Assembly (NCBI RefSeq): GCF_028765545.1 | Contig: NZ_JARACP010000010.1 | Coordinates: forward strand, 124,001-188,000 | DNA: 64,000 bases | DNA from: Aliivibrio sp. S4MY1 | GTDB taxonomy: Bacteria; Pseudomonadota; Gammaproteobacteria; Enterobacterales; Vibrionaceae | Direction: 5' to 3' | Shown: positions 9,804-19,997 of the stretch, piece by piece | Position numbering within the stretch: position 1 is the stretch's first letter | Layout of the letters: each line of letters opens with the position of its first letter | Program-made: the position numbers and the translations under genes | The notes under the pieces: model-generated | Told to the model about the DNA's origin: nothing | Seen by the model: the letters and a program-made list of their open reading frames with translations, nothing else | The model's database searches: none

Positions 9804-10922
9804 TCAGTCTATCTGATTAATATCAATTTGGTTTTCTTTTGATAACGTTGCTGCTTTAGCACGAATTTTTGCTTCTAATTTATCCACAATATTATCGTTA
9901 TCAAAACGCTCTTTCTGACGTACGCCATCTTCATAGAATGCACTTTTGCGGTTACTTCCCGCAATCCCAATATGTGAAACTTCAGCTTCACCTGGGCCAT
10001 TTACAACACAACCAATAAGAGATACATCCATTGGTGTGATTAAATCTTCTAAACGCTGTTCAAGCTCATTCACCGTTGCGATCACATCAAACTCTTGACG
10101 AGAACACGTAGGGCAAGCAATAAAGTTAATGCCACGAGAACGAATACGCAATGATTTTAGGATATCAAAACCAACTTTGATCTCCTCAACAGGATCTGCT
10201 GCCAAAGAAATACGTAATGTGTCACCAATACCTTCAGATAATAATAACCCTAAACCAACGGCTGACTTTACAGAGCCTGCGCGTGCACCACCAGCCTCAG
10301 TAATACCTAAATGTAATGGTTGAGCGATTTGTTTTGCTAACAAGCGGTATGAATCAACCGCGAGAAACACATCGGATGCTTTTACACTCACTTTAAATTG
10401 ATCAAAGTTCATTTTGTCCAATATATCAACATGTCGCATTGCTGACTCAAGTAACGCTTCTGCTGTTGGCTCTTTATATTTAGCTTGAATGTCTTTTTCT
10501 AATGAGCCGCCGTTAACACCAATACGAATTGGAATATTTTTATCTCGAGCACAATCAACAACAGAGCGAATACGTTGCTCATTACCGATATTACCCGGAT
10601 TAATACGTAAGCAATCTACGCCATACTCGGCAACTTTTAAAGCAATACGATAATCAAAATGAATATCAGCAACCAAAGGAACGGAAACTTGTTGTTTAAT
10701 TAGCTTAAACGCCTCAGCAGCGTCCATTGTAGGCACTGAAACACGAACAATGTCGGCACCGACTTTCTCAAGTGCTTTAATTTGAGCAACTGTCGCCGCA
10801 ACATCAGTCGTTAACGTGTTTGTCATTGACTGAACTGCGATCGGAGCGCCATCTCCAATAGGAACATTACCCACATAAATGCGAGTAGATTGACGGCGTT
10901 TAATTGGGGATTCTGTATGCAT
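9804..10922 (-). CDS. ispG: 4-hydroxy-3-methylbut-2-enyl diphosphate synthase
   Basis: IspG converts MEcPP to HMBPP in the MEP isoprenoid pathway with a 4Fe-4S cluster. The 372-residue protein has the E. coli length, and the cluster ligands fall at the same positions: Cys270 and Cys273 in [12 protein letters not shown], Cys305 and Glu312 in [11 protein letters not shown]. The N-terminal TIM barrel holds [12 protein letters not shown] and [10 protein letters not shown]. It needs Fe-S assembly, and the isc operon is about 7 kb away. It follows rodZ by 12 bases. Confidence 0.98.
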   Translation of the reverse strand: MHTESPIKRRQSTRIYVGNVPIGDGAPIAVQSMTNTLTTDVAATVAQIKALEKVGADIVRVSVPTMDAAEAFKLIKQQVSVPLVADIHFDYRIALKVAEYGVDCLRINPGNIGNEQRIRSVVDCARDKNIPIRIGVNGGSLEKDIQAKYKEPTAEALLESAMRHVDILDKMNFDQFKVSVKASDVFLAVDSYRLLAKQIAQPLHLGITEAGGARAGSVKSAVGLGLLLSEGIGDTLRISLAADPVEEIKVGFDILKSLRIRSRGINFIACPTCSRQEFDVIATVNELEQRLEDLITPMDVSLIGCVVNGPGEAEVSHIGIAGSNRKSAFYEDGVRQKERFDNDNIVDKLEAKIRAKAATLSKENQIDINQID

Positions 10923-10934
10923 GGAATCAACTCA

Positions 10935-11870
10935 TTATTGAGGTAGGGTTAATCGTGCAACTTTACCAGCAGGGTATGCAGATAAATCAACAGGTTTACC
11001 TTTATAAATCAGTGTTACGGCACTTGGAGCACCAATAACTAGTTTATAAGGCGCTTTACCTGTCAGTTTTAGTGTTTGATTTGCTTTTTTTACGCCAGAG
11101 TACAAACGATTGTTTGAAGCGTCCTGAACTTGTAGCCAACAATCATCATTAAAGGTCATTAGTACATCTTCAGTAATCGCTACAGGCTCTACTACTACGA
11201 CTTTCTCTTCAGCTTTTGCTTCTGAAGTTGCATCTACTGCTTCATTGGTACTTACGTCTTCTGCAATAGGTGTTTCAAGTTCTTCAGGTCTTGTTTCTAA
11301 TTCTGAAAGCTTAGTATCAACCTCAAGAGCATTAGTCTCATTAAGCACTAAACGTTCATCTGTAGCGCCATCTTCACCAATAGTGCTTTCTGTAACTTGG
11401 GTTGGTGCTTCAGGTGTTACTTCTGTAATTAATTCTGCGTCTTGTTTGCTCTCTAATTGAGCTTGTTCTTGCCACCACCACAAAACAGACATACTAAGAA
11501 TTAACGAAAAAATAACCCATGTCAGTTTCATTATGCGGTTATCATGTTTTTCTCTTTTCGTTTTACGAGAAAAACTCTGCATATCATGCTCTTCTATCAA
11601 TGCTTTACCTAATTGGTCTAAAGCATTTAATACTTTGATTTCAGGCACATTGACAATTTTGGCATAAGAACGATAGTAACCACGAGTAAACGTCGCTAAT
11701 TTTCCCATATCAAATTGATCGGCTTCAATTTGCTGTAATACTTCTACGCGTAAACGTAAACGTGATGAGATATCTTCAAGTGATAATCCTTGCTCCTCAC
11801 GCGCTTCTTTAAGTAACAAGCCTGGAGCGACTAATGTTTCTACTTTTTCTTCAATATGTTCAATCGTCAT
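10935..11870 (-). CDS. rodZ: Cytoskeletal shape protein RodZ
   Basis: RodZ links MreB to the elongation machinery and sets rod shape. The 311-residue protein has a Cro-type helix-turn-helix at about residues 18-85 (LLLKEAREEQGLSLEDISSR), a basic juxtamembrane stretch (KTKREKHDNR), one membrane helix at about 114-133, a low-complexity Glu/Thr-rich periplasmic linker (140-225), and a C-terminal beta domain (DUF4115 type) starting near FNDDCWLQVQD. Its start overlaps the end of pilW by 11 bases, which suggests translational coupling. Confidence 0.95.
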   Translation of the reverse strand: MTIEHIEEKVETLVAPGLLLKEAREEQGLSLEDISSRLRLRVEVLQQIEADQFDMGKLATFTRGYYRSYAKIVNVPEIKVLNALDQLGKALIEEHDMQSFSRKTKREKHDNRIMKLTWVIFSLILSMSVLWWWQEQAQLESKQDAELITEVTPEAPTQVTESTIGEDGATDERLVLNETNALEVDTKLSELETRPEELETPIAEDVSTNEAVDATSEAKAEEKVVVVEPVAITEDVLMTFNDDCWLQVQDASNNRLYSGVKKANQTLKLTGKAPYKLVIGAPSAVTLIYKGKPVDLSAYPAGKVARLTLPQ

Positions 11871-12621
11871 AATTTATATAATTCTGATATTCTGTTGAGT
11901 CTGGATACTCTTTCCCGAGAATATTTACGTATTTTTTAACCAAATGCGTATTGCCTGCTTTTTTTTCTAATTCTATGAGTAAGCTTAGGCTAACGGGTTT
12001 GTATCCATACTTCTTAGTAAATTTAAACAGCGCAATTCTCGGTTCTGAATAGTTACCTTCATCAATATTCAATTTAGCCAATTGAAGGGTGGAACGAACT
12101 CGATTCGGATCATGAGCCAGTGAGCGCTCAAAATACGTTTTTGCTGTCACTTTATCCCCACTACTTAATGCGCACATGGCTGCATTTTCATAACTTGCCG
12201 AAACAAGGTAATAGTAAGGTTGGTCTATTGCTTGAGCAAACTTCTGTTGAGCTTCCTCATAACGGCCATTTTTACAAAGAAAAACGCCGTAGTTATTTAA
12301 TACATTACCATTTTTTGATGAAGAACGTAATGCTCGTTTGTAAGCCTTTTCAGCTAATCCATCTTCATCTACTTGTTGGTAATAGTAAGCGAGGGAAGTT
12401 TGAGAGCGGTAATAGTCGGGAGCGTATTGTACAGCCAGTTCCAAATTTTCACGGGCTTTGATCATGTTGCCCGCATTTAAATAGCTTAATCCAAGGGTAA
12501 TTCGAGCTTCAGCAGCTCGAATTATCTCTTCTTGGGTCATGTCATCGGCTTCATTTACCGTGACACAACCAGCACTGATTAACACTCCAATTGTTAATAG
12601 TGCCGCACTCCATTTTCTCAT
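11860..12621 (-). CDS. pilW: Type IV pilus assembly lipoprotein PilW/PilF
   Basis: PilW (PilF in Pseudomonas) is an outer-membrane lipoprotein pilotin needed for secretin assembly in type IV pili. The 253-residue precursor has the signal MRKWSAALLTIGVLISAGC with Cys19 in the lipobox. About six TPR units follow; ALRSSSKNGNVLNNYGVFLC and YENAAMCALSSGDK are recognisable TPR pieces. It lies 30 bases after rlmN and overlaps rodZ, the conserved gamma-proteobacterial order rlmN-pilW-rodZ-ispG-hisS. Confidence 0.93.
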   Translation of the reverse strand: MRKWSAALLTIGVLISAGCVTVNEADDMTQEEIIRAAEARITLGLSYLNAGNMIKARENLELAVQYAPDYYRSQTSLAYYYQQVDEDGLAEKAYKRALRSSSKNGNVLNNYGVFLCKNGRYEEAQQKFAQAIDQPYYYLVSASYENAAMCALSSGDKVTAKTYFERSLAHDPNRVRSTLQLAKLNIDEGNYSEPRIALFKFTKKYGYKPVSLSLLIELEKKAGNTHLVKKYVNILGKEYPDSTEYQNYINYDD

Positions 12622-12651
12622 ACTGCCTTCCCTTGCTGTTATACATCAAGG

Positions 12652-13770
12652 TTAAACAGTTTTAACAGGGATAGCCTCACCTTGCTGTTTAACTTGAGTA
12701 CGTTTAGTTCTATCGATTACATCACCCACTAATTGACCACAAGCAGCATCAATATCATCACCACGAGTTTTACGAACGGTTACCGTAAAATCGTATTCCA
12801 TTAGTGTCTTCATGAATCGATCGATACGTGAATTACTTGGCTTTTTATATGGTGACCCAGGATATGGGTTAAATGGAATCAAATTAATCTTTGCAGGGGT
12901 ATCTTTTAGTAATTCTGCGAGTTGTCTTGCATGATTCATATCATCATTAACATGGTCTAAAAGGACATACTCTACCGTTACACGACCACGGTTAGCATTT
13001 GATGATGCAATGTATTCGCGAACGCACGATAAAAATGCATCAATATTCCAACGATCATTGATTGGCATAATTTCGCTACGTAGTTCATCCGTTGGAGCAT
13101 GAAGAGAGATCGCTAATGCTACATCGATTTTCCCAATCATTTGCTCTAAGCCAGATACAACACCTGACGTCGATACCGTTACACGACGCTTAGATAAACC
13201 AAAACCTAGATCATCAAGCATAATTTCTAATGATGGGATTAAGTTTTTCATATTAAGCAGCGGTTCACCCATGCCCATCATTACAATATTTGTAATTGGA
13301 CGACGACCCGTTTCTTTTTCTAACCCAATTTCACGAGCAGCACGCCAAATTTGGCCTACAATTTCAGAAACTTTAAGGTTACGGTTAAAGCCTTGTTGAG
13401 CAGTTGAACAGAATTTACATTCCAATGCACAACCTACTTGAGAAGATACACATAATGTAGCACGGTCACCATCAGGGATATAAACCGTTTCAACATCTTG
13501 ATCGCCTACTTTCATCGCCCATTTGATGGTGCCATCAACCGAATGCTGAGCTTCTGATACATAAGGGGCGCGGATCTCACACTTGTGCTTTAGTTTTTCA
13601 CGAAGTTTTTTGTTGATGTTGTTCATTTGATCGAAGTCATCACAACCAAAGTGATACATCCACTTCATGATTTGATCGGCTCTGAATGCTTTCTCTCCTA
13701 ATTCCTCAGAAAAAAATGCTCGAAGTCCTTTACGATCAAAGTCCAGTAGATTGATTTTAGCTGTAGTCAT
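12652..13770 (-). CDS. rlmN: Dual-specificity 23S rRNA/tRNA adenine-C2 methyltransferase
   Basis: RlmN is a radical-SAM enzyme that methylates C2 of A2503 in 23S rRNA and A37 in some tRNAs. The cluster motif CALECKFC places Cys114, Cys118 and Cys121 as CxxxCxxC. GMGEPLLN is the SAM-binding GEP segment, and Cys in DAACGQL near the C terminus is the resolving residue. The ATG at 13770 gives 372 residues, starts [11 protein letters not shown] and is preceded by AGAGG at 5 bases. The reading frame is open for 18 codons further upstream, but without a ribosome site. It heads the cluster running to bamB. Confidence 0.96.
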   Translation of the reverse strand: MTTAKINLLDFDRKGLRAFFSEELGEKAFRADQIMKWMYHFGCDDFDQMNNINKKLREKLKHKCEIRAPYVSEAQHSVDGTIKWAMKVGDQDVETVYIPDGDRATLCVSSQVGCALECKFCSTAQQGFNRNLKVSEIVGQIWRAAREIGLEKETGRRPITNIVMMGMGEPLLNMKNLIPSLEIMLDDLGFGLSKRRVTVSTSGVVSGLEQMIGKIDVALAISLHAPTDELRSEIMPINDRWNIDAFLSCVREYIASSNANRGRVTVEYVLLDHVNDDMNHARQLAELLKDTPAKINLIPFNPYPGSPYKKPSNSRIDRFMKTLMEYDFTVTVRKTRGDDIDAACGQLVGDVIDRTKRTQVKQQGEAIPVKTV

Positions 13771-13903
13771 GTTGCCTCTCTGATAAATAACATCACCGCG
13801 AATATCGGGCGCAGAATTGTACAAGTTTTGAGAGGATATTACTAGTGATTAGAGGCAGGCGAAAAGTCAAAGAGTAGAGACTATATGCACTTTGTGCCTA
13901 GAT

Positions 13904-13951
13904 TCTATAAGAGCAGATTCCCATCAGAGTGAGATGAACTACTCTTATAGA
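13904..13951. repeat. CTATAAGAG inverted-repeat element, copy 1
   Basis: TCTATAAGAG (13904-13913) and CTCTTATAGA (13942-13951) form a perfect 10-bp inverted pair around a 28-base centre, between ndk and rlmN. The 13-mer TTCTATAAGAGCA on its left arm recurs exactly at 48787-48799. AGAGACTATA nearby (13876-13885) is the reverse complement of the TATAGTCTCT that borders the second copy. No T-run follows, so it is listed as a repeat and not a terminator. Confidence 0.6.
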
Positions 13952-14016
13952 GAGCGAAATGGTTTATTTTCTAATTAATATAGAAATCTTAACTTCGCTT
14001 ACTTTTTATTATGGAT

Positions 14017-14451
14017 TTATTCTGCTGGACGTGGACAGATTTCATCTTCAGCAAAGAAGTAAGCAATCTCACGAGCCGCAGATTCTGGGCTATCAGCCCC
14101 ATGAACTGAGTTGTAACGCATACTGATTGCATAATCTGCACGTAGTGAACCACAAGCAGCTTCTGCTGGGTTAGTTTTACCCATTAATTCGCGGTAACGA
14201 ACAACGGCATTTTCACCTTCCAATACCTGAACCATTACCGGACCAGACATCATATAAGCGACAAGCTCATTAAAGAACTCTTTGCCTTCATGCTCTGCAT
14301 AAAAACCTTCAGCTTGCTCTTTAGTTAAACGCAGCATTTTAGCCGCAACAACTTGCATACCTGTCTTTTCAATACGGCGGTAAATAGCACCAATAAGATT
14401 ACGTTTAACTGCATCTGGTTTTACAATTGAAAAAGTACGTTCTATTGTCAT
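14017..14451 (-). CDS. ndk: Nucleoside diphosphate kinase
   Basis: Ndk transfers the gamma phosphate between nucleoside triphosphates and diphosphates through a phospho-histidine. The 144-residue protein starts [15 protein letters not shown] and carries the catalytic motif NSVHGADS with His117. Length and motif match the family closely. It is preceded by a terminator after pepB, so it is probably transcribed alone. Confidence 0.98.
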   Translation of the reverse strand: MTIERTFSIVKPDAVKRNLIGAIYRRIEKTGMQVVAAKMLRLTKEQAEGFYAEHEGKEFFNELVAYMMSGPVMVQVLEGENAVVRYRELMGKTNPAEAACGSLRADYAISMRYNSVHGADSPESAAREIAYFFAEDEICPRPAE

Positions 14452-14503
14452 TTTACTTTCCTTTAAGTTTCTTTTACTTCTCTTGAAGCTATTATTGTTA
14501 TAA

Positions 14504-14532
14504 GAAAAAAGACCGAGTTTATGGCTCGATCT
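14504..14532 (-). terminator. Rho-independent terminator after pepB
   Basis: On the minus strand AGATCGAG pairs with CTCGGTCT (8 bp with one G-U) and is followed by TTTTTT. It lies 8 bases after the pepB stop. Confidence 0.82.
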
Positions 14533-14540
14533 CTTATTCG

Positions 14541-15827
14541 TTATTTAGTAAGTAGGTTCGCTAACGTTCTTACACCTACACCGGTTGCACCGGCTGACCA
14601 CTTATCTGAAGGAGCTGTACGGTAAGTTGCAGAGCAATCCATATGTAGCCACCCTTTCTTATAATCATCAACAAAGTAAGAAAGAAAACCAGCGGCCGTA
14701 CTTGCACCTGGCGAGTATGGGCCTGAACCAATATTTGCCAAATCAGCAAAGTTTGATGGTAGCATATTACGATGAAATTCCATTAATGGTAAACGCCATA
14801 GCCCTTCATTTTCTTCTTGAGCGGCAACTAGCGCTTTCTGGCTTAACTCATCATCAAAGCTCAATAATGAATGGAAATCATTACCCACAGCCATTTTTGC
14901 GGCACCTGTTAATGTTGCACAGTCAATGATAAGTTCTGGGTTTTGTGCTGAGGCAAATTGAAGGCCATCAGCTAAAACTAAGCGACCTTCTGCATCAGTA
15001 TTTAAGATCTCTACTGTTTTACCATTTTTATAGGTAATGATATCGCCTAGCTTTAATGCTCGCCCAGAGATCATATTTTCAGCACAGCATAAAATCAATT
15101 TAACACGCTTATCTAAACCACGAAGAATCGACATTGCAAGACCAGCCGTTGCTAGCGCAGAGCCTCCCATGTCAGCTTTCATTGACGCCATGCCGCCAGA
15201 AGGTTTAATGCTGTAACCACCAGAGTCAAAGGTAATACCTTTACCTACAAGGCATGCAAAAACAGGAGCATCAGCATCACCAGTAGGATTGTAATCTAGC
15301 TGCAGCATCGCAGATGTGCGCTCAGAACCACGACCTACCGCGTAAATACCAGTCCAACCTTCCGTTAGTAAGTCTTTATCTTTAATTATTTTAGCCGTTA
15401 CCGTTCCGGCTGGTGCAACTGATTTAATAAACTCAGCAGCCATTGTGGTAAGTTGACGAGGTGCGACTTCTTCCGCCGTTTTATTGATGACTTCACGAGT
15501 CCAGTTAGTCGTTAATATCCGATCATTCAGCTCTTTTTCATCCGCCTCAACAAGTGCGGTCCAAGTAACGTCATTATTGCTTTTTGAATCACGGAAACCT
15601 TGAACAAAAGACCAAATAGACTCTAAGTTCCACTCAGAACCTTGCAGTTCAACAGCAACAAGCCCTTGAGTTGCTAGCTTTCGAGCAGCACGCTGAATTG
15701 CGCTATAAACATCACTATCAGTACAGTGGATCACTGCGCCCTCTGCAGTAAACGAAAGCGGTGCATTTTCACCCCAATGAGCAAGTGCAGCGATTGATGA
15801 AAGTTGTACTGTCATCTTTTGTGACAT
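14541..15827 (-). CDS. pepB: Peptidase B (M17 leucyl aminopeptidase family)
   Basis: PepB is a cytoplasmic two-metal aminopeptidase that recycles peptides. The 428-residue protein shows the M17 signatures: [17 protein letters not shown] (metal and substrate Lys), MKADMGG, and [14 protein letters not shown], the family hallmark. The length and the position next to iscX and fdx fit PepB, which follows the isc operon in E. coli, and not PepA (about 500 residues). A 233-bp gap separates it from iscX; no clear terminator was seen there. Confidence 0.95.
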   Translation of the reverse strand: MSQKMTVQLSSIAALAHWGENAPLSFTAEGAVIHCTDSDVYSAIQRAARKLATQGLVAVELQGSEWNLESIWSFVQGFRDSKSNNDVTWTALVEADEKELNDRILTTNWTREVINKTAEEVAPRQLTTMAAEFIKSVAPAGTVTAKIIKDKDLLTEGWTGIYAVGRGSERTSAMLQLDYNPTGDADAPVFACLVGKGITFDSGGYSIKPSGGMASMKADMGGSALATAGLAMSILRGLDKRVKLILCCAENMISGRALKLGDIITYKNGKTVEILNTDAEGRLVLADGLQFASAQNPELIIDCATLTGAAKMAVGNDFHSLLSFDDELSQKALVAAQEENEGLWRLPLMEFHRNMLPSNFADLANIGSGPYSPGASTAAGFLSYFVDDYKKGWLHMDCSATYRTAPSDKWSAGATGVGVRTLANLLTK

Positions 15828-16060
15828 GATGAATCTCCTTTAAGCACGCAATAACTCCATACAATCATGTAGGTGAATTCTACTGATTACTTATATTGCG
15901 CTAATACTATGGGTATACTCGAACAAAATGTTCTTTTTATCTAATTTGCCTACTTTATACAGGCGATACAAGGCATTTCACCAAAATCTAAGAGATCGAT
16001 CCAACCACTCGATGGGAATTTAAGCGTTATTGGTAAAATACTGATTAACTAAAAATATCT

Positions 16061-16261
16061 TTAATCCCTCTCATCCATCCAGCGCAGGATAATCGCTTCC
16101 AATACCTTTTCACCTGAATGCTTAGGGTCGTCATCGAAGTCTTCCAAATCTAATACCCATTGGCGCAAATCAGTAAATCGAACGGTTTTGGGATCAGTAT
16201 CAGGGTACTTCTCTGATAACTCAATTGCGATATCTCTAGAATCTATCCATTTTAAACTCAT
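16061..16261 (-). CDS. iscX: Fe-S assembly protein IscX
   Basis: IscX is a small acidic protein that binds IscS and iron and modulates cluster assembly. The 66-residue protein ([12 protein letters not shown] start) has the conserved [14 protein letters not shown] and LEDFDDDP motifs. The ATG at 16261 was chosen because AAGGAG lies 6 bases upstream and the length equals E. coli IscX; an adjacent ATG at 16264 and a longer open frame exist. It is the last isc gene, separated from fdx by a hairpin with a T-run. Confidence 0.95.
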   Translation of the reverse strand: MSLKWIDSRDIAIELSEKYPDTDPKTVRFTDLRQWVLDLEDFDDDPKHSGEKVLEAIILRWMDERD

Positions 16262-16295
16262 CATAAACTCCTTTTTTATGTGGCTACTAACAAGC

Positions 16296-16348
16296 AATAA
16301 AAAGGGCAAGTTTGAGGAGGTAATTACTTACGTCTCAACACTTGCCCT
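16296..16348 (-). terminator. Hairpin with T-run between fdx and iscX
   Basis: On the minus strand AGGGCAAG pairs with CTTGCCCT (8 bp, 30-base loop that can extend with TTGAG/CTCAA) and is followed by TTTTTATT. It sits inside the isc operon and may partly terminate, or set the 3' end of, the upstream transcript before iscX. Confidence 0.6.
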
Positions 16349-16373
16349 CTTAATCTATTTTAGAATCGAAAGA

Positions 16374-16712
16374 TTAATGATCTTCTGATGCTAAGTTTAG
16401 TGTGTATTTTGGAATTTCTACCACTAAGTCTTGCTTAGCCATTCTTGCTTGGCAACCAAGACGAGACTCTGGCTCTAGACCCCACGCTTTATCCAGCATG
16501 TCATCTTCAAGCTCATCACTCTCTTCAAGTGAATCAAACCCTTCACGAATCACAACATGGCACGTTGTACATGCACATGATTTTTCACATGCGTGCTCAA
16601 TAGCGATGCCATTTTTAAGAGCAACGTCTAAAACCGTTTCCCCTTCATTTGCTTCAAGTACCGCCCCTTCTGGGCATAACTCATCGTGTGGTAGAACAAT
16701 AATCTTTGGCAT
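16374..16712 (-). CDS. fdx: ISC-type 2Fe-2S ferredoxin
   Basis: This adrenodoxin-type ferredoxin supplies electrons for cluster assembly on IscU. The 112-residue protein has the ligand pattern CEKSCACTTC (Cys42, Cys48, Cys51, with an extra Cys46) and Cys87 in RLGCQA. The acidic segment EESDELEDDMLD is typical. It begins 2 bases after hscA ends, so translation is coupled. Confidence 0.97.
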   Translation of the reverse strand: MPKIIVLPHDELCPEGAVLEANEGETVLDVALKNGIAIEHACEKSCACTTCHVVIREGFDSLEESDELEDDMLDKAWGLEPESRLGCQARMAKQDLVVEIPKYTLNLASEDH

Positions 16713-16714
16713 TT

Positions 16715-18565
16715 CTATACCTCATCAATAGATTGACCGGCCAATGCAGCGCGAATAGAGGCATCCATTCGACGCGCGGCAAACTCTTGGCTTGCTGCAT
16801 CAGCTTGTTTTATTCCATCTTCAATTGCTTGCGTATCTGTACCTTGACGTACGACGATTAACGCCTCAATTGCTTTTAAAATTTCTGTTTGTTCTTCTTT
16901 TGATAACAATGCATCACCATCACTATTCAAAGCAACAACCAACCCTTCAATAACACGATCGGCTTCTACCTGTTGCTCTGCTAATGCTCTCGCTTGCATG
17001 TCTTCTTTGGCGAATGTCATCGAGTCTTTCAACATATTTGCGACTTCATCATCGCTTAAGCCATAAGAAGGTTTAACTTGGATATGAGATTGAACGCCAG
17101 TGCTTTTTTCCATTGCGGTAACAGATAAAAGCCCATCAGCATCAACTTGATAAGTCACTCGAATATGTGCAGCACCCGCAGTCATCGGTGGAATACCTTT
17201 CAATGAGAAGCGAGCAAGTGAGCGACCATCTTCTACCATTTCACGTTCACCTTGAACAACGTGAACCATCATGCCTGTTTGACCATCTTTAAAAGTGGTG
17301 AACTCTTGCGCTTTCGCGACAGGGATGGTGGTATTACGTGGAATGATTTTTTCAACCAAACCACCCATGGTTTCAATCCCTAAAGACAGCGGAATAACAT
17401 CAAGCAATAACATTTCAGCATCTGGTTTATTACCCACTAAAATATCCGCTTGAATAGCTGCACCAATAGCTACCACTTGATCAGGGTCGATACTGGTTAA
17501 TGGGGTTTTATTGAAGTACTCACCAATAGATGTACGTACAAATGGAGTGCGAGTTGAACCACCAACCATTACTACTTCCATTACTTCTTCAGTGCTAATA
17601 TCTGCGTCTTTTAATGCACGACGACACGCCATTAGTGTTTTCTTAACTAAAGGTTGAATCAATTGGTTAAATTCAGAAACAGCAATTGTACCTGACCATT
17701 CTTTAAAAGAAATACTCACAGACTCACTATCAGAGAGAGCGACTTTAGTTTCCGTTGCTAACGTTAGCAACTCTCGCTGTTCCTGCTTAGAAAGAGGTGT
17801 GTTGATCCCTGCTTGGTCTTTAACCCAATTCGCAATAGCATGATCAAAATCATCACCACCAAGTGCAGAATCACCACCGGTTGCTAATACTTCAAATACG
17901 CCTTTAGACAAGCGCAAGATTGAAATATCGAACGTACCACCACCCAGATCATAAACAGCAATAACACCTTCTTGGCCTGAATCTAAACCATATGCAATTG
18001 CTGCAGCTGTTGGTTCATTTAATAGACGAAGAACATTTAAACCAGCTAATGTCGCTGCATCTTTAGTACCCGCACGTTGCGCATCATCAAAGTAAGCAGG
18101 AACAGTAATAACCACACCTTCCAACTCATCACCTAATGTCTCTTTTGCTCGACGAGAAAGAGACTTTAAGATCTCTGCAGAAACTTGAACAGGATTAACC
18201 TCACCTTGAGCTGTTTGAATAACAGGTAAACCATTTTCACTTTCAGTAAATTGATAAGGTAAATCAGGGTAGCGGGCTTGAATATCTTTTAATGAACGGC
18301 CCATCAGTCGTTTTACTGAAATAATGGTATTTTGAGGATCAGAAGCAGCTGATGAATACGCATTAGCACCAACACAAATCTTATTGTCTTGATACTGTAC
18401 AACCGATGGCAGGATAACATTACCTTTCAAATCTGGTAATGTCTTCGCTTCACCACTTCGAACTGAAGCAACCAGAGAATTAGTCGTACCTAAATCAATA
18501 CCCACCGCCAATTTATGTTGGTGTGGTGCAGCACTTTGTCCTGGTTCAGCAATTTGTAGTAACAT
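16715..18565 (-). CDS. hscA: Fe-S assembly chaperone HscA
   Basis: HscA is the specialised Hsp70 that drives cluster transfer from IscU by recognising its LPPVK motif. The 616-residue protein has the E. coli length. It shows the Hsp70 phosphate loops [14 protein letters not shown] and [22 protein letters not shown], and the substrate-binding domain starting near [17 protein letters not shown]. It lacks the acidic EEVD-like tail of DnaK. It follows hscB by 39 bases. Confidence 0.98.
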   Translation of the reverse strand: MLLQIAEPGQSAAPHQHKLAVGIDLGTTNSLVASVRSGEAKTLPDLKGNVILPSVVQYQDNKICVGANAYSSAASDPQNTIISVKRLMGRSLKDIQARYPDLPYQFTESENGLPVIQTAQGEVNPVQVSAEILKSLSRRAKETLGDELEGVVITVPAYFDDAQRAGTKDAATLAGLNVLRLLNEPTAAAIAYGLDSGQEGVIAVYDLGGGTFDISILRLSKGVFEVLATGGDSALGGDDFDHAIANWVKDQAGINTPLSKQEQRELLTLATETKVALSDSESVSISFKEWSGTIAVSEFNQLIQPLVKKTLMACRRALKDADISTEEVMEVVMVGGSTRTPFVRTSIGEYFNKTPLTSIDPDQVVAIGAAIQADILVGNKPDAEMLLLDVIPLSLGIETMGGLVEKIIPRNTTIPVAKAQEFTTFKDGQTGMMVHVVQGEREMVEDGRSLARFSLKGIPPMTAGAAHIRVTYQVDADGLLSVTAMEKSTGVQSHIQVKPSYGLSDDEVANMLKDSMTFAKEDMQARALAEQQVEADRVIEGLVVALNSDGDALLSKEEQTEILKAIEALIVVRQGTDTQAIEDGIKQADAASQEFAARRMDASIRAALAGQSIDEV

Positions 18566-18604
18566 GAAAATATCCTTCGTCTATTTGAATTAACCTTTAT
18601 TGGG

Positions 18605-19120
18605 TTAACCTAATAATTTGTCTTCTAACTGTTCGACTTCGTGATTCAGTTTATCAATAAACTTCAGCTTTCGTACACTTTGAGCGGCTTCTTGCCAAAT
18701 TTCACTCTCTAATTGCTGCTGCAATAGCCCTAATTGCTCTTTACGCATAACTGATACGTTCTCAGCAAAATCAAACAATGCACTTTCAGGATCAGAGCTT
18801 GATGGTAACGATTCTAACTCCTCACGAAGCTCCATCTGTTGCATCAAAAACACAGGATCTTGCATTGTGGTTTGCTCACCACGAATATCATGACCTTGCT
18901 CTGATAGCATGTATTCTGCACGAGTGACGGGGTTTTTAAGCGTTTGATAAGCATCGTTGATTTGCGCTGCTTTTTGAATAGAAAGCAAGCGGTCACGCTC
19001 AGAAGCGGTCGCAAAGTTATCAGGATGAAAACGCTTTTGTAATTCTCGGAATTGAAGAGAAAGAAGGCTACCATCCAGTTGAAACTGGTTTGGTAGCCCA
19101 AATAATTCAAAATAGTTCAT
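18605..19120 (-). CDS. hscB: J-domain co-chaperone HscB
   Basis: HscB delivers IscU to HscA and stimulates its ATPase. The 171-residue protein starts MNYFELFGLP, has an HPD signature at residues 32-34 (KRFHPDNF) in the J domain (about 1-75), and a C-terminal three-helix bundle that binds IscU. It is placed between iscA and hscA, 15 bases after iscA. Confidence 0.97.
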   Translation of the reverse strand: MNYFELFGLPNQFQLDGSLLSLQFRELQKRFHPDNFATASERDRLLSIQKAAQINDAYQTLKNPVTRAEYMLSEQGHDIRGEQTTMQDPVFLMQQMELREELESLPSSSDPESALFDFAENVSVMRKEQLGLLQQQLESEIWQEAAQSVRKLKFIDKLNHEVEQLEDKLLG

Positions 19121-19135
19121 AGTTAACGTGATGCT

Positions 19136-19459
19136 CTATACGTTGAAACTTTCACCACATCCACATTCACTTTTTACGTTTGGATTGTTGAACTTGAATC
19201 CTTCATTTAGACCTTCTTTTGCAAAGTCTAATTCTGTGCCATCCATATAAGCTAAGCTTTTAGGATCAATGATGATCTTTACACCAAACTCTTCAAACAC
19301 TTGGTCTTCTTCATTTAGTTCATCAACAAATTCAAGAATATATGCCATACCAGAGCAACCAGAGGTTCTTACGCCTAAACGTAAACCAATGCCTTTTCCT
19401 CGGCTTTCAAGAAATGTTTGTACACGGTTTGCCGCAGATTCGGTTACTGAGATGGCCAT
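19136..19459 (-). CDS. iscA: A-type Fe-S carrier IscA
   Basis: IscA carries iron or Fe-S clusters to target proteins. The 107-residue protein has the three conserved cysteines of the family: Cys35 in [10 protein letters not shown], and Cys99 and Cys101 in [10 protein letters not shown] 128-bp gap with a hairpin separates it from iscU. Confidence 0.97.
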   Translation of the reverse strand: MAISVTESAANRVQTFLESRGKGIGLRLGVRTSGCSGMAYILEFVDELNEEDQVFEEFGVKIIIDPKSLAYMDGTELDFAKEGLNEGFKFNNPNVKSECGCGESFNV

Positions 19460-19528
19460 ACTACAACCTTTACTATATTTGTTTTGTGGTCATGGAGGTC
19501 ATTAGTAAATAATGACTTAATTTAATAA

Positions 19529-19571
19529 TAAAGCGCCGTATTTGTACCTATAAGTACAAATTGACGCTTTA
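19529..19571 (-). other. Intercistronic hairpin between iscU and iscA
   Basis: Two nested stems: TAAAGCG/CGCTTTA outside and ATTTGTAC/GTACAAAT inside, with a 6-base apex. On the minus strand it is followed by TTATTAAATT, a weak U-tract. It may act as a partial terminator or protect the iscSU mRNA 3' end, giving different levels of iscU and iscA. Confidence 0.6.
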
Positions 19572-19587
19572 TAAAACAACTCTAATC

Positions 19588-19965
19588 TTAGTGCTTGTTA
19601 CGGTAATCAGATACCGCAGCTTTAATCGCATCTTCCGCTAAGATTGAACAGTGAACTTTTACAGGTGGAAGTTCAAGTTCTTCTGCAATTTCAGCATTTT
19701 TAAGTGCTGCAGCTTCGTCAAGAGTTTTACCCTTAACCCACTCGGTAACCAGTGAGCTTGACGCGATTGCTGAACCACAACCATATGTTTTGAATTTTGC
19801 ATCTTCAATAATGCCTTCAGGAGACACTTTGATTTGCAACTTCATTACGTCACCACAAGCAGGAGCACCAACCATACCGCTACCTACTGACGGATCATCT
19901 TTTTCAAATGAACCTACGTTACGTGGATTTTCGTAGTGATCGATTACTTTTTCGCTATAAGCCAT
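19588..19965 (-). CDS. iscU: Fe-S cluster scaffold IscU
   Basis: IscU is the scaffold on which clusters are built from IscS sulfur and iron. The 125-residue protein has Cys37 in GAPACGD, Cys63 in YGCGSA, Cys106 in VHCSIL and the HscA recognition motif LPPVK at 99-103. The ATG at 19965 follows AGAGG by 8 bases and gives the MAYSEKVIDHYENP start; the frame is open 16 codons further upstream into the iscS end, but relatives start here. Confidence 0.98.
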   Translation of the reverse strand: MAYSEKVIDHYENPRNVGSFEKDDPSVGSGMVGAPACGDVMKLQIKVSPEGIIEDAKFKTYGCGSAIASSSLVTEWVKGKTLDEAAALKNAEIAEELELPPVKVHCSILAEDAIKAAVSDYRNKH

Positions 19966-19997
19966 GATAAATACCTCTAAATTCTGGAACGTCCGTG

